This document shows, piece by piece, positions 1-12,500 of a stretch of 42,721 nucleotides of DNA (positions within the stretch are counted from its first letter, which is position 1; each line of letters opens with the position of its first letter). The notes under the pieces are model-generated. The model saw nothing but the letters and a program-made list of their open reading frames with translations, searched no databases and was not told the DNA's origin. Location: contig ONJR01000163.1 of the NCBI GenBank assembly GCA_900318195.1, positions 1 through 42,721 of the forward strand. The letters are read 5' to 3'. The DNA is from an uncultured Planctomycetota bacterium. Its GTDB lineage: Bacteria; Planctomycetota; Planctomycetia; Pirellulales; Thermoguttaceae. Both the position numbers and the translations under genes were made by a program.

Positions 1-364
1 CGTCCGGGACTTCGTTAAAATTCTTGCCGGGATCGGTAATATTCGTCGTTAGTAGCGCGCCGTAATAGCGCGTCCGCTTCAGATGATGATCTTGATCCGC
101 TTTCTGAACCTCGACGTTTACAATGCGTCCGTCGCCGAGTTGGCATTTGGAATCGAGCACGGCGGAACGTCCGTACAGATTAACGATCTTCTTTTCGGGA
201 AGCGTCGCCAGCACGACGAGTTCCGGATCGCGCAAAAAGACTCGTAACGCCTCCTGTATAAAGGAAACGTGCTCCGCCATTTTACTGAACATCGGCGCGT
301 CGATCGGATTAAGTTTCGCCGCTACGGTTTGGAGTTTCTTATTTTCGTTCGCGTCTGGCGTCAT
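1..364 (-). CDS. PD-(D/E)XK nuclease family protein (Rpn / putative transposase type), 5' part only
   Basis: The gene starts at the ATG complementary to 362-364, behind a strong GGAGGAG ribosome binding site, and runs off the left edge, so only the first 121 residues are visible. The reading frame has no stop. Residues 70-87 hold a typical PD-(D/E)XK core: D71 after a hydrophobic strand (VLDSK), a short hairpin (GDGRIVN), then E85-V-Q87, followed by an R-x-R-Y-Y segment (97-101). This order matches the PD-(D/E)XK family transposase / Rpn recombination-promoting nuclease group, common in gut and environmental bacteria. The known activity of Rpn relatives is DNA cleavage that promotes recombination; here it is inferred from the fold. 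The gene lies downstream of the giant exoprotein gene on the same strand, separated by a terminator, so it probably has its own promoter. The C-terminal half is unseen, so whether the gene is intact is unknown. Confidence 0.75.
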   Translation of the reverse strand, partial: MTPDANENKKLQTVAAKLNPIDAPMFSKMAEHVSFIQEALRVFLRDPELVVLATLPEKKIVNLYGRSAVLDSKCQLGDGRIVNVEVQKADQDHHLKRTRYYGALLTTNITDPGKNFNEVPD

Positions 365-443
365 TGACTCCTCCTTTCTTTGTTTCCACAGACTCCGTTA
401 TTCTAACCCAAGCGAGCGTTCAAGTCAATTGCCGCGCGCGGTC

Positions 444-482
444 AAAAAACGCCCCGACTGCGGCGCGCGCAATCGGGGCGTT
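444..482 (-). terminator. Rho-independent terminator of the giant exoprotein gene
   Basis: A 10-bp perfect stem (448-457 with 473-482; arm AACGCCCCGA on the plus strand) is followed on the minus strand by a run of T (complement of the A run at 444-449). It lies about 30 bases past the stop codon of the giant minus-strand gene and ahead of the nuclease gene, so it separates the two transcripts. Confidence 0.85.
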
Positions 483-514
483 CTAGCTAATCGGTCGATT
501 ACAACCTGACGCTA

Positions 515-3500
515 TTAGAACTCTTCGTCGAATAGTTCGGCAAAGACGTCGAGCTCAGGACCGTAATCGATCGAGAGATCGGTCGTCTCGTCGCCGTCGT
601 AGTCGGCGAACGCCTCGTCGAGGACGGCGCCCGCGTTGATAACGTACTCTGGCAGAACCTCAAGATTGCCGACCGCCGGCGCGTAGAACGGCTTGAGCGG
701 AACCTCGGCGGTTCCGACACGGTTATTGTCGATTCCGTCGTAGAGCTGAATATTGTCGGCAACGTAACCGACGACGTTATTCTTGCTATTGACGAAGTTG
801 ACCGCCGCTTTACCCCAGATATCCGCGCCCGCGTTCGCGTTGAGACCGACGTTCTGCGCAACGTAGCTACGCGTCATAACGGTCTTACCGAACTCGTTCA
901 CGACGCCTCCGTAGTACGTCGCCGTATTGCCGCCGATACGGCAGTCGGCGATCGTTAGCTCGCTGTCGTACGCGTAGACCGCGCCGCCGTAACGCCGCGC
1001 TTCGTTCCCGTAAATATCGAGCGCCGCGAGGTAAACGTTGGCGCTCTGGATATAGACCGCGCCGCCGTCCGTAATCGACTTACCGCCGGTAAGCGTCATA
1101 TTGCGCAGATAGACGTTCGGAACGTTCGCCTGCACGCCGGGGATATTGATATCGAAGACGGAACCGTTCTGTCCGCCGTCGAGCGTAATATCGTTCGAGC
1201 CGCCGTCGAAGTTCACGTTGCGCGTGACCTGAATCGGACGATTAAGCGTAATCGTACTGCCCGCTATATCGGCGCTGAACCGCACCGTGCCGCCGAACCG
1301 CGACGACCACTGTTGCGCGTACATATGAGCTTCGCGTACGGAGATCACGCCGTCCGTCGGGTCGACCACGTCTTGATCCGTCGTTACGGTCGAAGACGGG
1401 ACGTCGATGAAGTCCGGGCGCTCGTAGCATCCCATATCGACGTACGTGTTAAGAACGCGCTTGTTGCCGTTCAGGTCGGTTTCCGCGTCGCTGTGCGTCG
1501 GTTCCAACGTGCGAATATACGTATTATTACCCGTGTTGTTCGCGAGCGCCGCGTCCGCGAGGCGATAATCGCCGTTCGCGGGATCGACGAACGTGTCGCC
1601 CGGCGTAAAGCCAACGATCGAATCGCCGTCGCGTGAAACTGAGCCATATGTGTTTCGCGCGAGCGACGCATACATATGCGCGCCGTCCCAGTTCGTACTC
1701 ACTGGATACGAAGAAAGCGAGCCCGTTATTATCGTATTGTGTATGTAGCCTAACGTAACGCTGGCGTTCCCAACGAGCGTGCAGTTATAAATCTGCGCAA
1801 GACCTGTTACGTTGTCGGTCGAATCTTGGACGGTAAGAGCGGTTCCGAATTTTTCCACAAGGCAGTTGCGCATCGTAATCATACCCATAGGATTCGCGCG
1901 GAACGCGGTTCCTGAGCCCGCGCCTACGACGCGAAGATTACGAACTTCCAAGTGCGCCGGCCAGTAGATTTGATTCTGAGCGTCCCATTCGCCTTCGACG
2001 CTAAAGACATAATTGTTGCTAACGGCGCTTGCGTCGATCGTAATACCGCCTAAGCCGCTCAACGACGACGCGTCAATTAGATAGTCGTAAGGAATCGACG
2101 CCAGACCAGGCTCGAACGTAAATCCGCGGTTAAGCTTAATTGTTCCGCCGGCAAGGCTCGGAGCGAACGTAATCGGCGAGTAGTACGTCGCGCTATAGAC
2201 GGACGCGTTGTTCATCGCGTTCACCTGATCGTACGAACTCTCCCAAATTCGCGCCGCGCCGGCCGCAGCAATGCAGTCGCCGAAGTAACGGCGCTGATAT
2301 AGAAGCGCTTCGCGCAACGAAATGAGTCCGTCGCTCGTATCGACAATATCTTCTAACGTCGTTACGACAAGCGAAGGCGTCTCTGTACCAATCTGGTACG
2401 AGCCAATTGTAACCGCCGTGCGACCGGAGAGCGTGTTGCCGTCTAAGTCGCGCGCGCCGTCGTAAACGTAGAGCATGGAGCCGGCGTTCTTCGCAGGGCT
2501 CTCCGTCGCGGAGACGTGGAAGTTGCCGCCCGTCGCGTTGATGAAGAGCGGATCGATCGAGTTGTCGAGTCCGTATCCGATCTTCGAGACGAGCGCCGTC
2601 TTCGCGAGCGTTTGCGCGTACGCCTGCGTGCCAGCGTTGCCAATAAGCGAACCGTATATACCCGGGGCGCTTTCGAACATGACGTCGTAATCAAGCGCGC
2701 CGATTACCGAGGAGCGATTCGTCGCAACGATCGTATTGTAAAGATTGACAACCGCGTTACTCGTCGAATAAATCCCGTTGCCGCTTACGGACGTGTTCTT
2801 CGCGATCGTCGAGTTGTAAATATCCAAGACGCCGTTCGACGCGGCGTAGATACCGCCGCCAGACGCCGTCGCTTGGCAGTCGTAGATCAAGCAGTTGTCG
2901 AGCGTAAGATCACCGTTCGTAAAGTTAATACCGCCGCCGTTGCCGTTGACCCCGTTCTTAATCACGAGATTGCGAATTACGACTTTCCCGTCCGTTGCGA
3001 CGGCAAGCGCGCACCCGGAGTTATCCGCGTCGAGTACCGAACTATTCGCGTTAATCGTCATCGGTCGGCTGATCCGCAGTCCGCCCAGCGTATTGTCGAC
3101 GCGAACGTCGTAAGAGCTCTGGAAGTTGATCGAAATATCGGAATACCCGAGATCGTACATCTTCTCCGCCATCGTAATCGCTTCGCGGAAAGAGGTCAGA
3201 CCGTCGGTCGCGTCGACAACGTCCCGGTACGTCGTTACGGTAAGCGTGACCGCCGTGCCGTCGACGCTCGTAATCGCGGCGTCGCGCGCGTTCTGGTTCT
3301 CGAACGCGCCCATATCGATCGTGGTGTAATGGATGCGCGGCTGACCCAAGACGTCGAGCGCGTCGTACGTGCCGTTGATCGTACCCTGGTTGATATAAGA
3401 GTTATTGCCCGCGTTCGTGGCGATCGCAAGATCTTGCAACGTATAGTTGCCGTTATTGGGATCGACGAACATATTGTCGAGCTCGTGCGAGAGATCGAGC

Positions 3501-6500
3501 GTCGACGAACCGACGTACGCGCCGTTGCCCGACGTCTGCGAGGCAAGCGTGTCCGAAAGACCTACGAACGAATTAAAGACGCTCGAACCCGCGCGCGTTA
3601 CGTAATCGTACGTCGCTGTGTACGTAAAGACGACTTGATAACGTTCAGACGTGTCGTCTCCTTCCGTCTGGACGCGCGAGGACGTCGCGGTCAGACCCGA
3701 GATCGAAACGTCGGCCGATACGATCGGGTACGTCATATTAACGCCGTTGACGACTTTGTCGTACGTCGTTCTGGTTGCAAGCTCTTCCTTAATGGCGGTG
3801 AGCACGTTTTGCGCGTATGCGTTCACGGTCGCGTCGGTTACCGTCTGACCGTACGTGAAACTGCGATTCGCTATATTGAGCCAATAGAAGTTTCCGTCTT
3901 GGTAAATGTAGTACAAGGGTACGTCGAAGGTAATCGTATCGCCGCGATTGAACGTAACGGGTCGGAACGTGGTCGCATTGACGAAGTTGCCGAACCAGTA
4001 TCGAACGGTCGTCGTTTTACCGGTCGACGCGCTGTACCACTCCACGACGTCCGAATTCTGCAAGTTGAGGTTATAAATAACGCCTTCGTCATACCAATCG
4101 GAATCGTACGTGAGAACCTTCTCTTGCATGACGCGAATGATGTTATTATTCGCCATCTCGTAGGCTTCTTGATACGTTTCGCCGTAGTATCGATAGAAGA
4201 CGCCGCCGCTATAAGTCAGATCGGTGAAGTAATACAAGTAGTCGTTAGTCGAGACGCCAATGGTCGCGCCCTCTGTCGGCTCGTATGTCTTCGACGTGTC
4301 GTAAGGATCGAGGATAAACGTGGTCGATCCGCGCTCGACTACCGTGTCGTTCGTGAGCTGCATCTGCCCCTTGTAGACGTCCTGAGCCGTGCCGCCGTTG
4401 TCGAGTTTCGTAAGCGCGACGATCGAGTTCCACATATTGACAGCGCCCTTTTCGCCGTAGATCGCGGCGCCTTCGTCGGCGTTCGTCGTCTGACCGACGT
4501 TCGATACGACCGTCGTATTGACGAGGTTCACCGTCGCATTGTCGATATCGGGATTGATAAAGATCGCGGATCCCTTCGTAGCGGCGCTGTCCTTAACGAG
4601 CGTGTTGTACAGTGAAATGGCGCCTGAACGGACGTAGATCGCGCCGCCTTCCTTGACCTTCGGCGCCGCGCCGTTGCGCACGCGCTCGGTATATCGATTC
4701 GTTATCGTCAAACCGTTAATAACCGTCGAGCCGGCGTTGACATAGATCACTGAATCTTCCCATTCTTCGCGACTCTCGTCGAGCGTGCGATTGACGTCGT
4801 CGGCTACCGTGAGCGTTATGCCCACGACGTTATTGGTGAGTCCGTCGATCGTAATGTCGTTGGAGAGATTCAACGCTTCTTTCAGGTAGATCGTGCCGCC
4901 GCTGAGTCGCTCCGCAAAGGTGATCGTCTTGGCGAGACCGTAGTTATTCGCGTACTGCACCGCTTCGCGCAACGAAATGAGTCCGTCGTATTCGTCGACA
5001 ACGTCTTCGAGCGTCGTAACGAGCAAGCTGGGAATTTCGGTCGGTCCGAGCGGCGATTCGTACGCCCCGATATCGACTTGACTACCGATAATGCGCAGGT
5101 TCGCGGCGGCGTCGGTCGCTGGAACCGCGCCGCTCGGCATGACGACCAGCGCGTTGTCGCCTCCGTTAATCGCGACCGAGACTTTACCGTCTTCAGACCG
5201 GACGAGCGAGAAATCGTTATTCTCAACGTCGTTGAACGCGGGATCGATCGGCGCGTTCGCCGTTCCGACAAGATTGAAGTTTGCGCCGTTGTATTTGTAC
5301 GCGAAGTCGTTCGAGCTGGCGCCTATCAGCGAGTTCTGAATCGTACCGATCGAGCTGACCGCAATATCGACGCCAGCTTCGCCGTTCACCGTATTCTTCG
5401 CTATGAGCGTATTGAGAATATTAACGGAACTGCCGCGACTCCACAGACCGGCGTAACCGCCCGTCGCGTTATTATTCGCGATCGTGCAGTTTACGAGCGT
5501 AAGCTGGTTCGCGCTTGCGTCCCCGAGAACCGCGTCCGCCGCAGACGCGACGCCGGCGCCGTAGACGCCTTCGTTGCCGTAAACGACGCAGTTGTACAGC
5601 CGCGCCGTACCGTCGACATGATACACGCCCGCGCCGTAGTCGGCGACGCCGCCCGTTATGCTAAGACCGATCACGACGATTTCAGAAGCGACCGAGTCCG
5701 CTTGACCGTTCAGCGTCAGGACGTTGAACTCGTCGCCAGCTTCGAGCGTAATTGTGCCCTGAACGTCCGATGCGTCGATCGTTACGCACTTCGTTATCTC
5801 GAGCGTTTCCGCGAGCGTAATTACGCCGTTGGCAAGTTCGGGCGCGAACGTAATCGTGCGTCCGACCGGAGTCGTTACGCCGTCGACAAAGGACATCGAC
5901 CCTGCGTAGTCGATCGCTTCGCGCAACGAGATCTTATTATCGAACGGATCAACGACGTCCTCCAGGGTCGTTACGACGACGCTCGGCGCCTCGTTCTCGA
6001 TCTGGAACTCGAACGCGCCGACGTCGACCGTGCCGCCGACCAAACGCGGATCGCCTGCGAAGTCCGTGCGCAAGACGGTCGGGTTCGACGTCGTTTGTAG
6101 AATCGACGCGTAATATCCTGGCAAACCAATGAGGCGGTTAGAGCCCGTGTTCACGGCGATCGATTCCGGCGTGAGCGTGAAGTCGTTCGTTTCGCCTGCG
6201 GTAAAGCCTGGATCGACGGGCGAGTCCGCGGTTCCGAAGACGTTGCCGTTATAGCCGTTGAATTCAGCGGCGTCGGACGCAGTCGCGATTCCGACAATAC
6301 TGGCGATCGGCGTTAGTTTGCCGGCAACGTAGAGATCGAAGTTCTCGTCGCTCGTCGAATTTTCTTTTGCGTTCCCCGCAATAATGGAGTTCTGTAGCGA
6401 CAGCGATCCTCCGAAATAAGCTCCGGGCACGCTCGGCGCGCTATTGCCGGCGATCGTCGTATTGAGCAGCGTTGCGGCGCCGGCGACGACGTAGATAGCG

Positions 6501-9500
6501 CCGCCTTCCGCGTCGGCTTCGTTGCCATAGATTAGGACGTTCGTCAGATTCAGCTCGCCGGACGTCATGTAAATAGCGCCGCCGCGCGTCTCCATACCGC
6601 CGGTTAGCGCCACGCTGTCGAGCGTGAGCGTTCCGCCTTGTACGTTAAAGATACGACTATCGGAGCCAACGATCGTCACGCCGCCCGGTACTTCGGACGC
6701 GTCGATCGTTAGCGCGTTGTCTACGGTGATAGCGCCTTTCGTTCCGTCGAGTCGGATTTCGGCGCCGCCTTCGAACTCTTCGCCAAGGTCGAAGGTAATC
6801 GGCTGGTTGTTCTGCTTCGCGTACTCGATCGCTTCGCGCAACGAGATGAGACCGTCCGTCTGATCGATCGTATCGGCGAGCGTCGTTACAACGGTCGACG
6901 GAACGTCTTGATACGACGACTCAAACGCGCCCATATCGACGACGCCGCCGACTATGCGCTCGTTCGCGTTGAGATCGTACTTCAGACGCACGCCGTCCGG
7001 ACCGAACGCGTACGCGTTCACGCCTGCGTTGAGCGCGAGCGATTCCGCGCGCAACGTGAAGTCGTTCGCGTCGTAATCGGTAAAGGCGGGATCTTGAGGG
7101 CGCGTTACCGTTCCGGCAATATTGCCGTTGTAGCCGCCGACGGATCGCCACGGATCCATTGATCCAATGAGGTTCGCCGTCGCTTCGAGATTGCTCGCGT
7201 AAAGGTCGACGTTTTGCGCGCCGAGGTTCTGAGCGACGATCGAGTTCGCAAGGACGACAAGTCCGTCGAGTCCGAAGACGCCGCCGTATACGCCGGCGGA
7301 GTTCTTCGTTATCGTCGTATTGTAGACGTAAGACTGACCGCCCGTTATGCAGATCGCGCCGCCATAGCCGTACGTCTGGTTCGCCGCGTTATTATAGAAG
7401 AGCGAATCGATCGCGTAGAAGACGCCGCCGTCCTGATAAACCGCGCCGCCGTTGCGATCCGCCGTATTGCCGGTTACAACCGCGTCGAGCAGCGTGAGCG
7501 TGCCGCCGTGAATGATGAAAGCGCCGCCGCTCTCGTTTGCGCCCGTCGCATGACCGTTCGTAAACTTCAAACCGCGCATCTCGATATTCGCGTCGCCGTT
7601 GATCATAAAGAGCGGAGCGTTCGAGTTAGCGCCGTCGACCGTGATATCGCGGTATTTCGTATTGCCGAACGCGTCTTCGTACGCCGCCGTTACCGTAACC
7701 GTCGAGCCGACGATAATCGTCTGAAGGTTCGAATCGAGATAGACAACCCCGGAATCGTTGAGCGCAAATAGATCGGGCGAGAAGGTTACCGTGCGTTCCG
7801 CGACCGTCTTGCCGGTCGACGCGTAGCGAATCGCTTCACGTAGCGAGACGAGACCGTCCGTCGGATCGACGACGTCGTCGAACGTCGTAACGACCGTCGA
7901 TTCGTCCTCTTGAACTGCGGCGGACGCGTACGCGCCGATATCGACGCCTGTGTCCGTAACGCGCGCGTTACCGGCGAAGTCGACGGTCAACGCCGTCTTC
8001 TTACCGTTGAGCGAATTGTAGTAGTTGTAATCGATCGACCCGGCGTCGACTGCGGGAGAGCCGCCGCTCAGACGGAGATTCCACACCGTCCAATCCTTGC
8101 TCGTATCGAGATCGGCAAAGTTCGGCGCGTACGCGACGTTCGTCGACGAGATCGAGCCCGAAGACTTCTTAATCATACTGTATTCGGCTGTCGCGGCGCC
8201 GGAAAGATCCGTGCCCTTATTGTCGCCGACGATCGAGTTATAGACCTTGCCCGAGCCGCTGGCGACTCCGACGCCGCCTTGAGAGTTGCCGACGACGTCG
8301 ACGCCGGTCAATTGCAGCGAACCGCCGCGCACGAAGACGGAGTACTTTGCGCTCGACGCGCTATTCTGACCGTTCGCTATCACGAGCGAGCTAACGAGCG
8401 TCGTCGCGCCAGACGAGAAGACGGCGGCGCCGTTCGTCGGCGCGTCGTTATTCGCGAGAACCGTGCGCGTCGCGAAGAATTTCGCCGCGTCGTAGATCGC
8501 GCCTCCGTACTGACCGGCTGCGTTGCCGAAGACCTTCGCGGTCGTCATCGAGGTTGTGCCGCCCGCATTGTAGACGCCGCCGCCGTTCACGCTAGCCGTA
8601 TTGTCCGAGATCGTCGAATTAACGAGCGTTACGTTGCCTGTGTTATAGAGACCGGCGCCGTTCGTCGCGACGTTCGACGTGATTTCCGACGCTTTCGTAA
8701 CCGAGAGAACGCCTGTGTTGTAGACGCCGCCGCCGTTCGCGCTCGCGGTTGCGTTATTGATCTTCGCGCCCGCCAACGTCGCCGTGCCAGCGTTATAGAG
8801 ACCTGCGCCCGTACCGCCCGAAACGTACTTGATTTCGACCCCGTTGATCGTAATTGTGCCGACGTTATAGATCGCGCCGCCTTCGGTCGCGCCGACGTTG
8901 TCGATCGTCATTGGCTTGACCGTCGATTCGAGCGTTGTGCGACCGGCGTTGTAAATTGCGCCGCCCTTGCCGACGACCGCGCCGTCGCCGGCGATCGTCG
9001 AATTAGCGAGTCGGAAGTTCGAGCCTTCGGCGACCGTAATGAAGCCGCCTTCCACGTCGGCGCCGGTCGCGCCGTTCACGAGCGTGAGACCGTTGAAGTT
9101 GACAACGGCGCTCGTTGACTCCTCGCGATATGCGTCGACGTCGAATAGCGTCGCGCCGCCGCCGTCGATCGTTAGACCGCCGTTGAGCGCGCCGTCGAGC
9201 GTTACCGCGCGTTCGACGGCGATCGGACCGCGAACGAGGTCGACTTCGCCGTTTTCAAGACCGCGCTTGAACGTTATATTGGTTCCGAGCGTTACTTCTT
9301 CGTAGACGGTCGCGCCTTCCTTATAAAGTCGCGTTACGCCGTCCGCGCAGATCAGTTCCGCGCCTGCCTCCAACGCGGCGGGCGAGAAGTTCGACGACAG
9401 GTACTGAACCGTCATGCCCTCGGGAGACGTAAACGTTACGCCGCGCTTGACCGCGACTTCGTTTCCGTCCGCGTCGGTAAAGACGCCGCGCTCAAGCGTC

Positions 9501-12500
9501 AAGATAGCGCCGCTCGCGTAGATTATCGCGCCTTGAGCGTCCGTGATATTTTCGAGTAGCGTGTACTTGCCGTCTGTGAGTTCAACGGAACGCGTCGTTA
9601 CGATGACGCCCGCGTCCGCCGCCTGACCTTCAGAGTCGAGGAAGTTGAAATTCGCGCCCGAGACGAGTTTCAACGTCGCGTCGAACGTCGTGGTCGTCGA
9701 CTGGTTGTTGTCGCCCGTCGTCGTTACGTTCAGCGTCGCGGTAAAGGTTCCGTTCGCCTGATACGTGAGAATGTAAGCGCCGGCGTCGAACGTGCCGACT
9801 GGGGTCGACGCGTCGATAAGATCAGCCGTTAGCGCGACCGAAATCTGCTGACCGCGCGTAAAGTTCGTCGCGATTCCATAAGACAGCGTTCCCGTCGCGC
9901 CGTCTTTCGTCGTAATCGTCGCGCCAACTTGCACCGGAATTCCAGACGCGCGAAGCAGACGATTGCCCGAGACGGTCGCTTTACTGCCGTCGCTGAGCGT
10001 TACGACGTCGCCGTCCGCGAGCGCGACGCCTTCGCCGAACGCGTCGACGAGATAAACGCCCTCGATCGCGTAATACTGACCCGTCTGAATCGCCGAAACG
10101 CCGTCGAACGAGACAAGGCGACCGTTTTTAACCTGATAGCTGCCGCCGTCTTCGGTTGTTGCAATTGCCCCTTCTTCCAATTCCGTCTCAATCTGGTAGC
10201 TTGTGCCGGCGTACGCGAACGCTTCGCGCAACGAAATCTCGCCGTCCGTCGCGTCGACGACGTCGGTGAGAATCGTTACGACGGTCGACGGCGTCTCGCG
10301 ATCTTCGTCGGCGACCGTATATTCGAACGCGCCGAGATCGATCGTGCCGGCGGTCGAGACGCGCTCGTTGCCAATGAGGTCGGTCGTCAGAACGACTCCG
10401 CTCTTCGTCTTGCACGCGCTATTCTTACCGGCGTCGAGCACGGCGTCAGCGGACTTCAGCAGCGTGTAATCGTTGTTCGCCGCGTCGGTGAAGCCGGGAT
10501 CGTCCGTCGTTACGAGGCAGTAGTCGTATCCGGCAAGATTCGACGCGTCGCCGCTATTGAGCGCTACGAGGGTATTGACCATCTCGAGCGTTCCGGCGCC
10601 GTCGACCAACTTGCCGCTCGTCGTGTTGTTCGCGACCGTTACGCTAGCGAGCGCGAGCTCGCCTTCATTCGCAAAGAGCGGCGCTGAACCGCACGTCGAT
10701 CCGTAAACGAGCGAATTCGCGATCTCAAGGGACGCGCCGCTATCGACCGCCGCGACGGAGCCGTTCGTCGACGTTAGTTTAAGACCAATTAACGCGACCA
10801 GATCGGTTCCAGACGCTTGAATAAGCGCGTTCCCACCGTCGCTAACGAGTCCAAGCTTGCCCTTCATATCGGTCGCGTCGACAACGCCGCCTTTCGCAAA
10901 GACGATCGGGCTCGCCGAAGACTTGATCTGGAGATCCTGACCCGAGAGGCTCGAATCGAAGACGATCTTATTGAGCACGACGTCCTGGTCGATCGAAACG
11001 GCTGTCGAAAGGGTTACGAGCTTGCCGTCGAGGTATAGTCCGGTCGTGCGATTGTACGGCATACCGTCGAGCGTGAGACGATAATTCTGACCAACTTTCG
11101 TTACGAGAACTTCTTTGCCGCCCTTTGCAGCCGTCGTCAGTATGTCGCCGTCTTCCAATACCGTTTTTACAACTTCGGTCGCTTCGCTAGACGATGTGTC
11201 GGTCGAGCTGGAGCCGCTCGCGGAGCTAGAGCCCGCTGAGCTTGAACCGGACGCAGAGCTCGCGCCAGACGAAGAACTCGAGCTTGAACCGGCGCTCGAA
11301 CTTGAACTCGACGCGCCCGTACCAGGAGTTGAAGTCGATTCCGTCGCGACGAGTTTATACGCGACGTCCGCGACGGCGACCTCATCAGAGTCGACGAGCT
11401 GTACTTTCTCGTTTGCCCAATCTTCTGCGGACCACGTTACGACGTTGCCGCCGCGCGAGAAATCGACTTGCGAGGTCGTCGTCTGAATCGAGCACGCGCC
11501 CGCTGTGCGGAAGCCGCCGTTCGCGTACGTTAGTTCGACGTCCTCGACGAGCGTTCCGTACGTTACGCCTACCATAATAACGGAGCCAGCCTTCATCGTA
11601 AAGGTCGCGCCGTTTTCGAGCGCCGTTTCCAAGTTTAGGGTCGTGCCGACGAGCGCGGCGGCTTCTCGTAACGAGATCTCGCCGTCGTGCGTGTCGATCG
11701 AATCGGCTGCGGTCGTGACGATAATTGCGCGTTGTTCAAGCCACGTTTCGTTGAACGCGCCCGATTCGCTCCACTTGCCGTTCATGAGAATCGTGTCCCG
11801 GGTCGTGTCGTTCGACGCGAGCGTATAGGTCATACCGCTCTTCTCGACCGTCTCGTCCTGCGCCATGTAGGCGAGGATCTCGCCGAACGTTACGCGTCCG
11901 TCAGATTCGACCGTCTCGCCCGTCTCGTCCTTTTCCACTTCTTCCGCCGTAACGACCTTTGAGTATTCCGTCATTGCGTCGACAACCGCGCGATTGAAGA
12001 CCGAACGACTCGTTGAGCCGGTCGGGGAAATGTTGTCCGAGCTATCGGTTCCGGAGGTTAGAACGGTTATTTGCGGCTTGATCGTGGAGCCTCCGTTCGT
12101 CGTCGACGTCGTGAGGGAGTCGATGAACGGTTGATACAGTATGCCGGTGTCTTCCGCGTCGGTATTGATTTGCCCGGCGTCGAGGAAGAATTGCTTCGAG
12201 CCCGCAGCGACCGCTTCGATCGCCTTGACAAGATCGACGTTCGAGATGAATTCGCTACGCGTCGAGCCGCACGTCTTCAGATAGCCGAGCTGACGACCGG
12301 CGGAGACCGCCGAGGCGCCGGAACCGGCGAAGTAGAATACGAAGACGTCGTTGTTGTCCGAGACCTTCGCGACGTCGGCGATAGCGGCGAGCACGGCGTC
12401 GCGCGTCGCGTTTGCGTCGGTAAGGTACGTGATATTGCCTTCCGCCCATTGCGGGTCTTCGAGCAGCGCGTTACGGAACGCGCGCGCGTCGTTTACTGCT

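Noticed and set aside
1..364. Mobile element boundary at the left edge
   Set aside because: Although the nuclease family is called a putative transposase, no terminal inverted repeats, target duplications or partner genes are visible in the part that can be seen.
2516..4615. 699-codon open frame on the plus strand opposite the giant exoprotein gene (others of 402 and 340 codons at 7910-9118 and 5078-6100)
   Set aside because: It is Arg/Val/Asp-rich with no domain resemblance, lies wholly antisense to a clearly coding frame, and is explained by the codon bias of the real gene, which avoids stop codons in the complement.
11180..11330. Short tandem units that could suggest a CRISPR-like or minisatellite array
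   Set aside because: The units are in-frame Ser/Gly/Ala codons of the giant gene without spacers; no CRISPR repeat structure and no cas genes are present.
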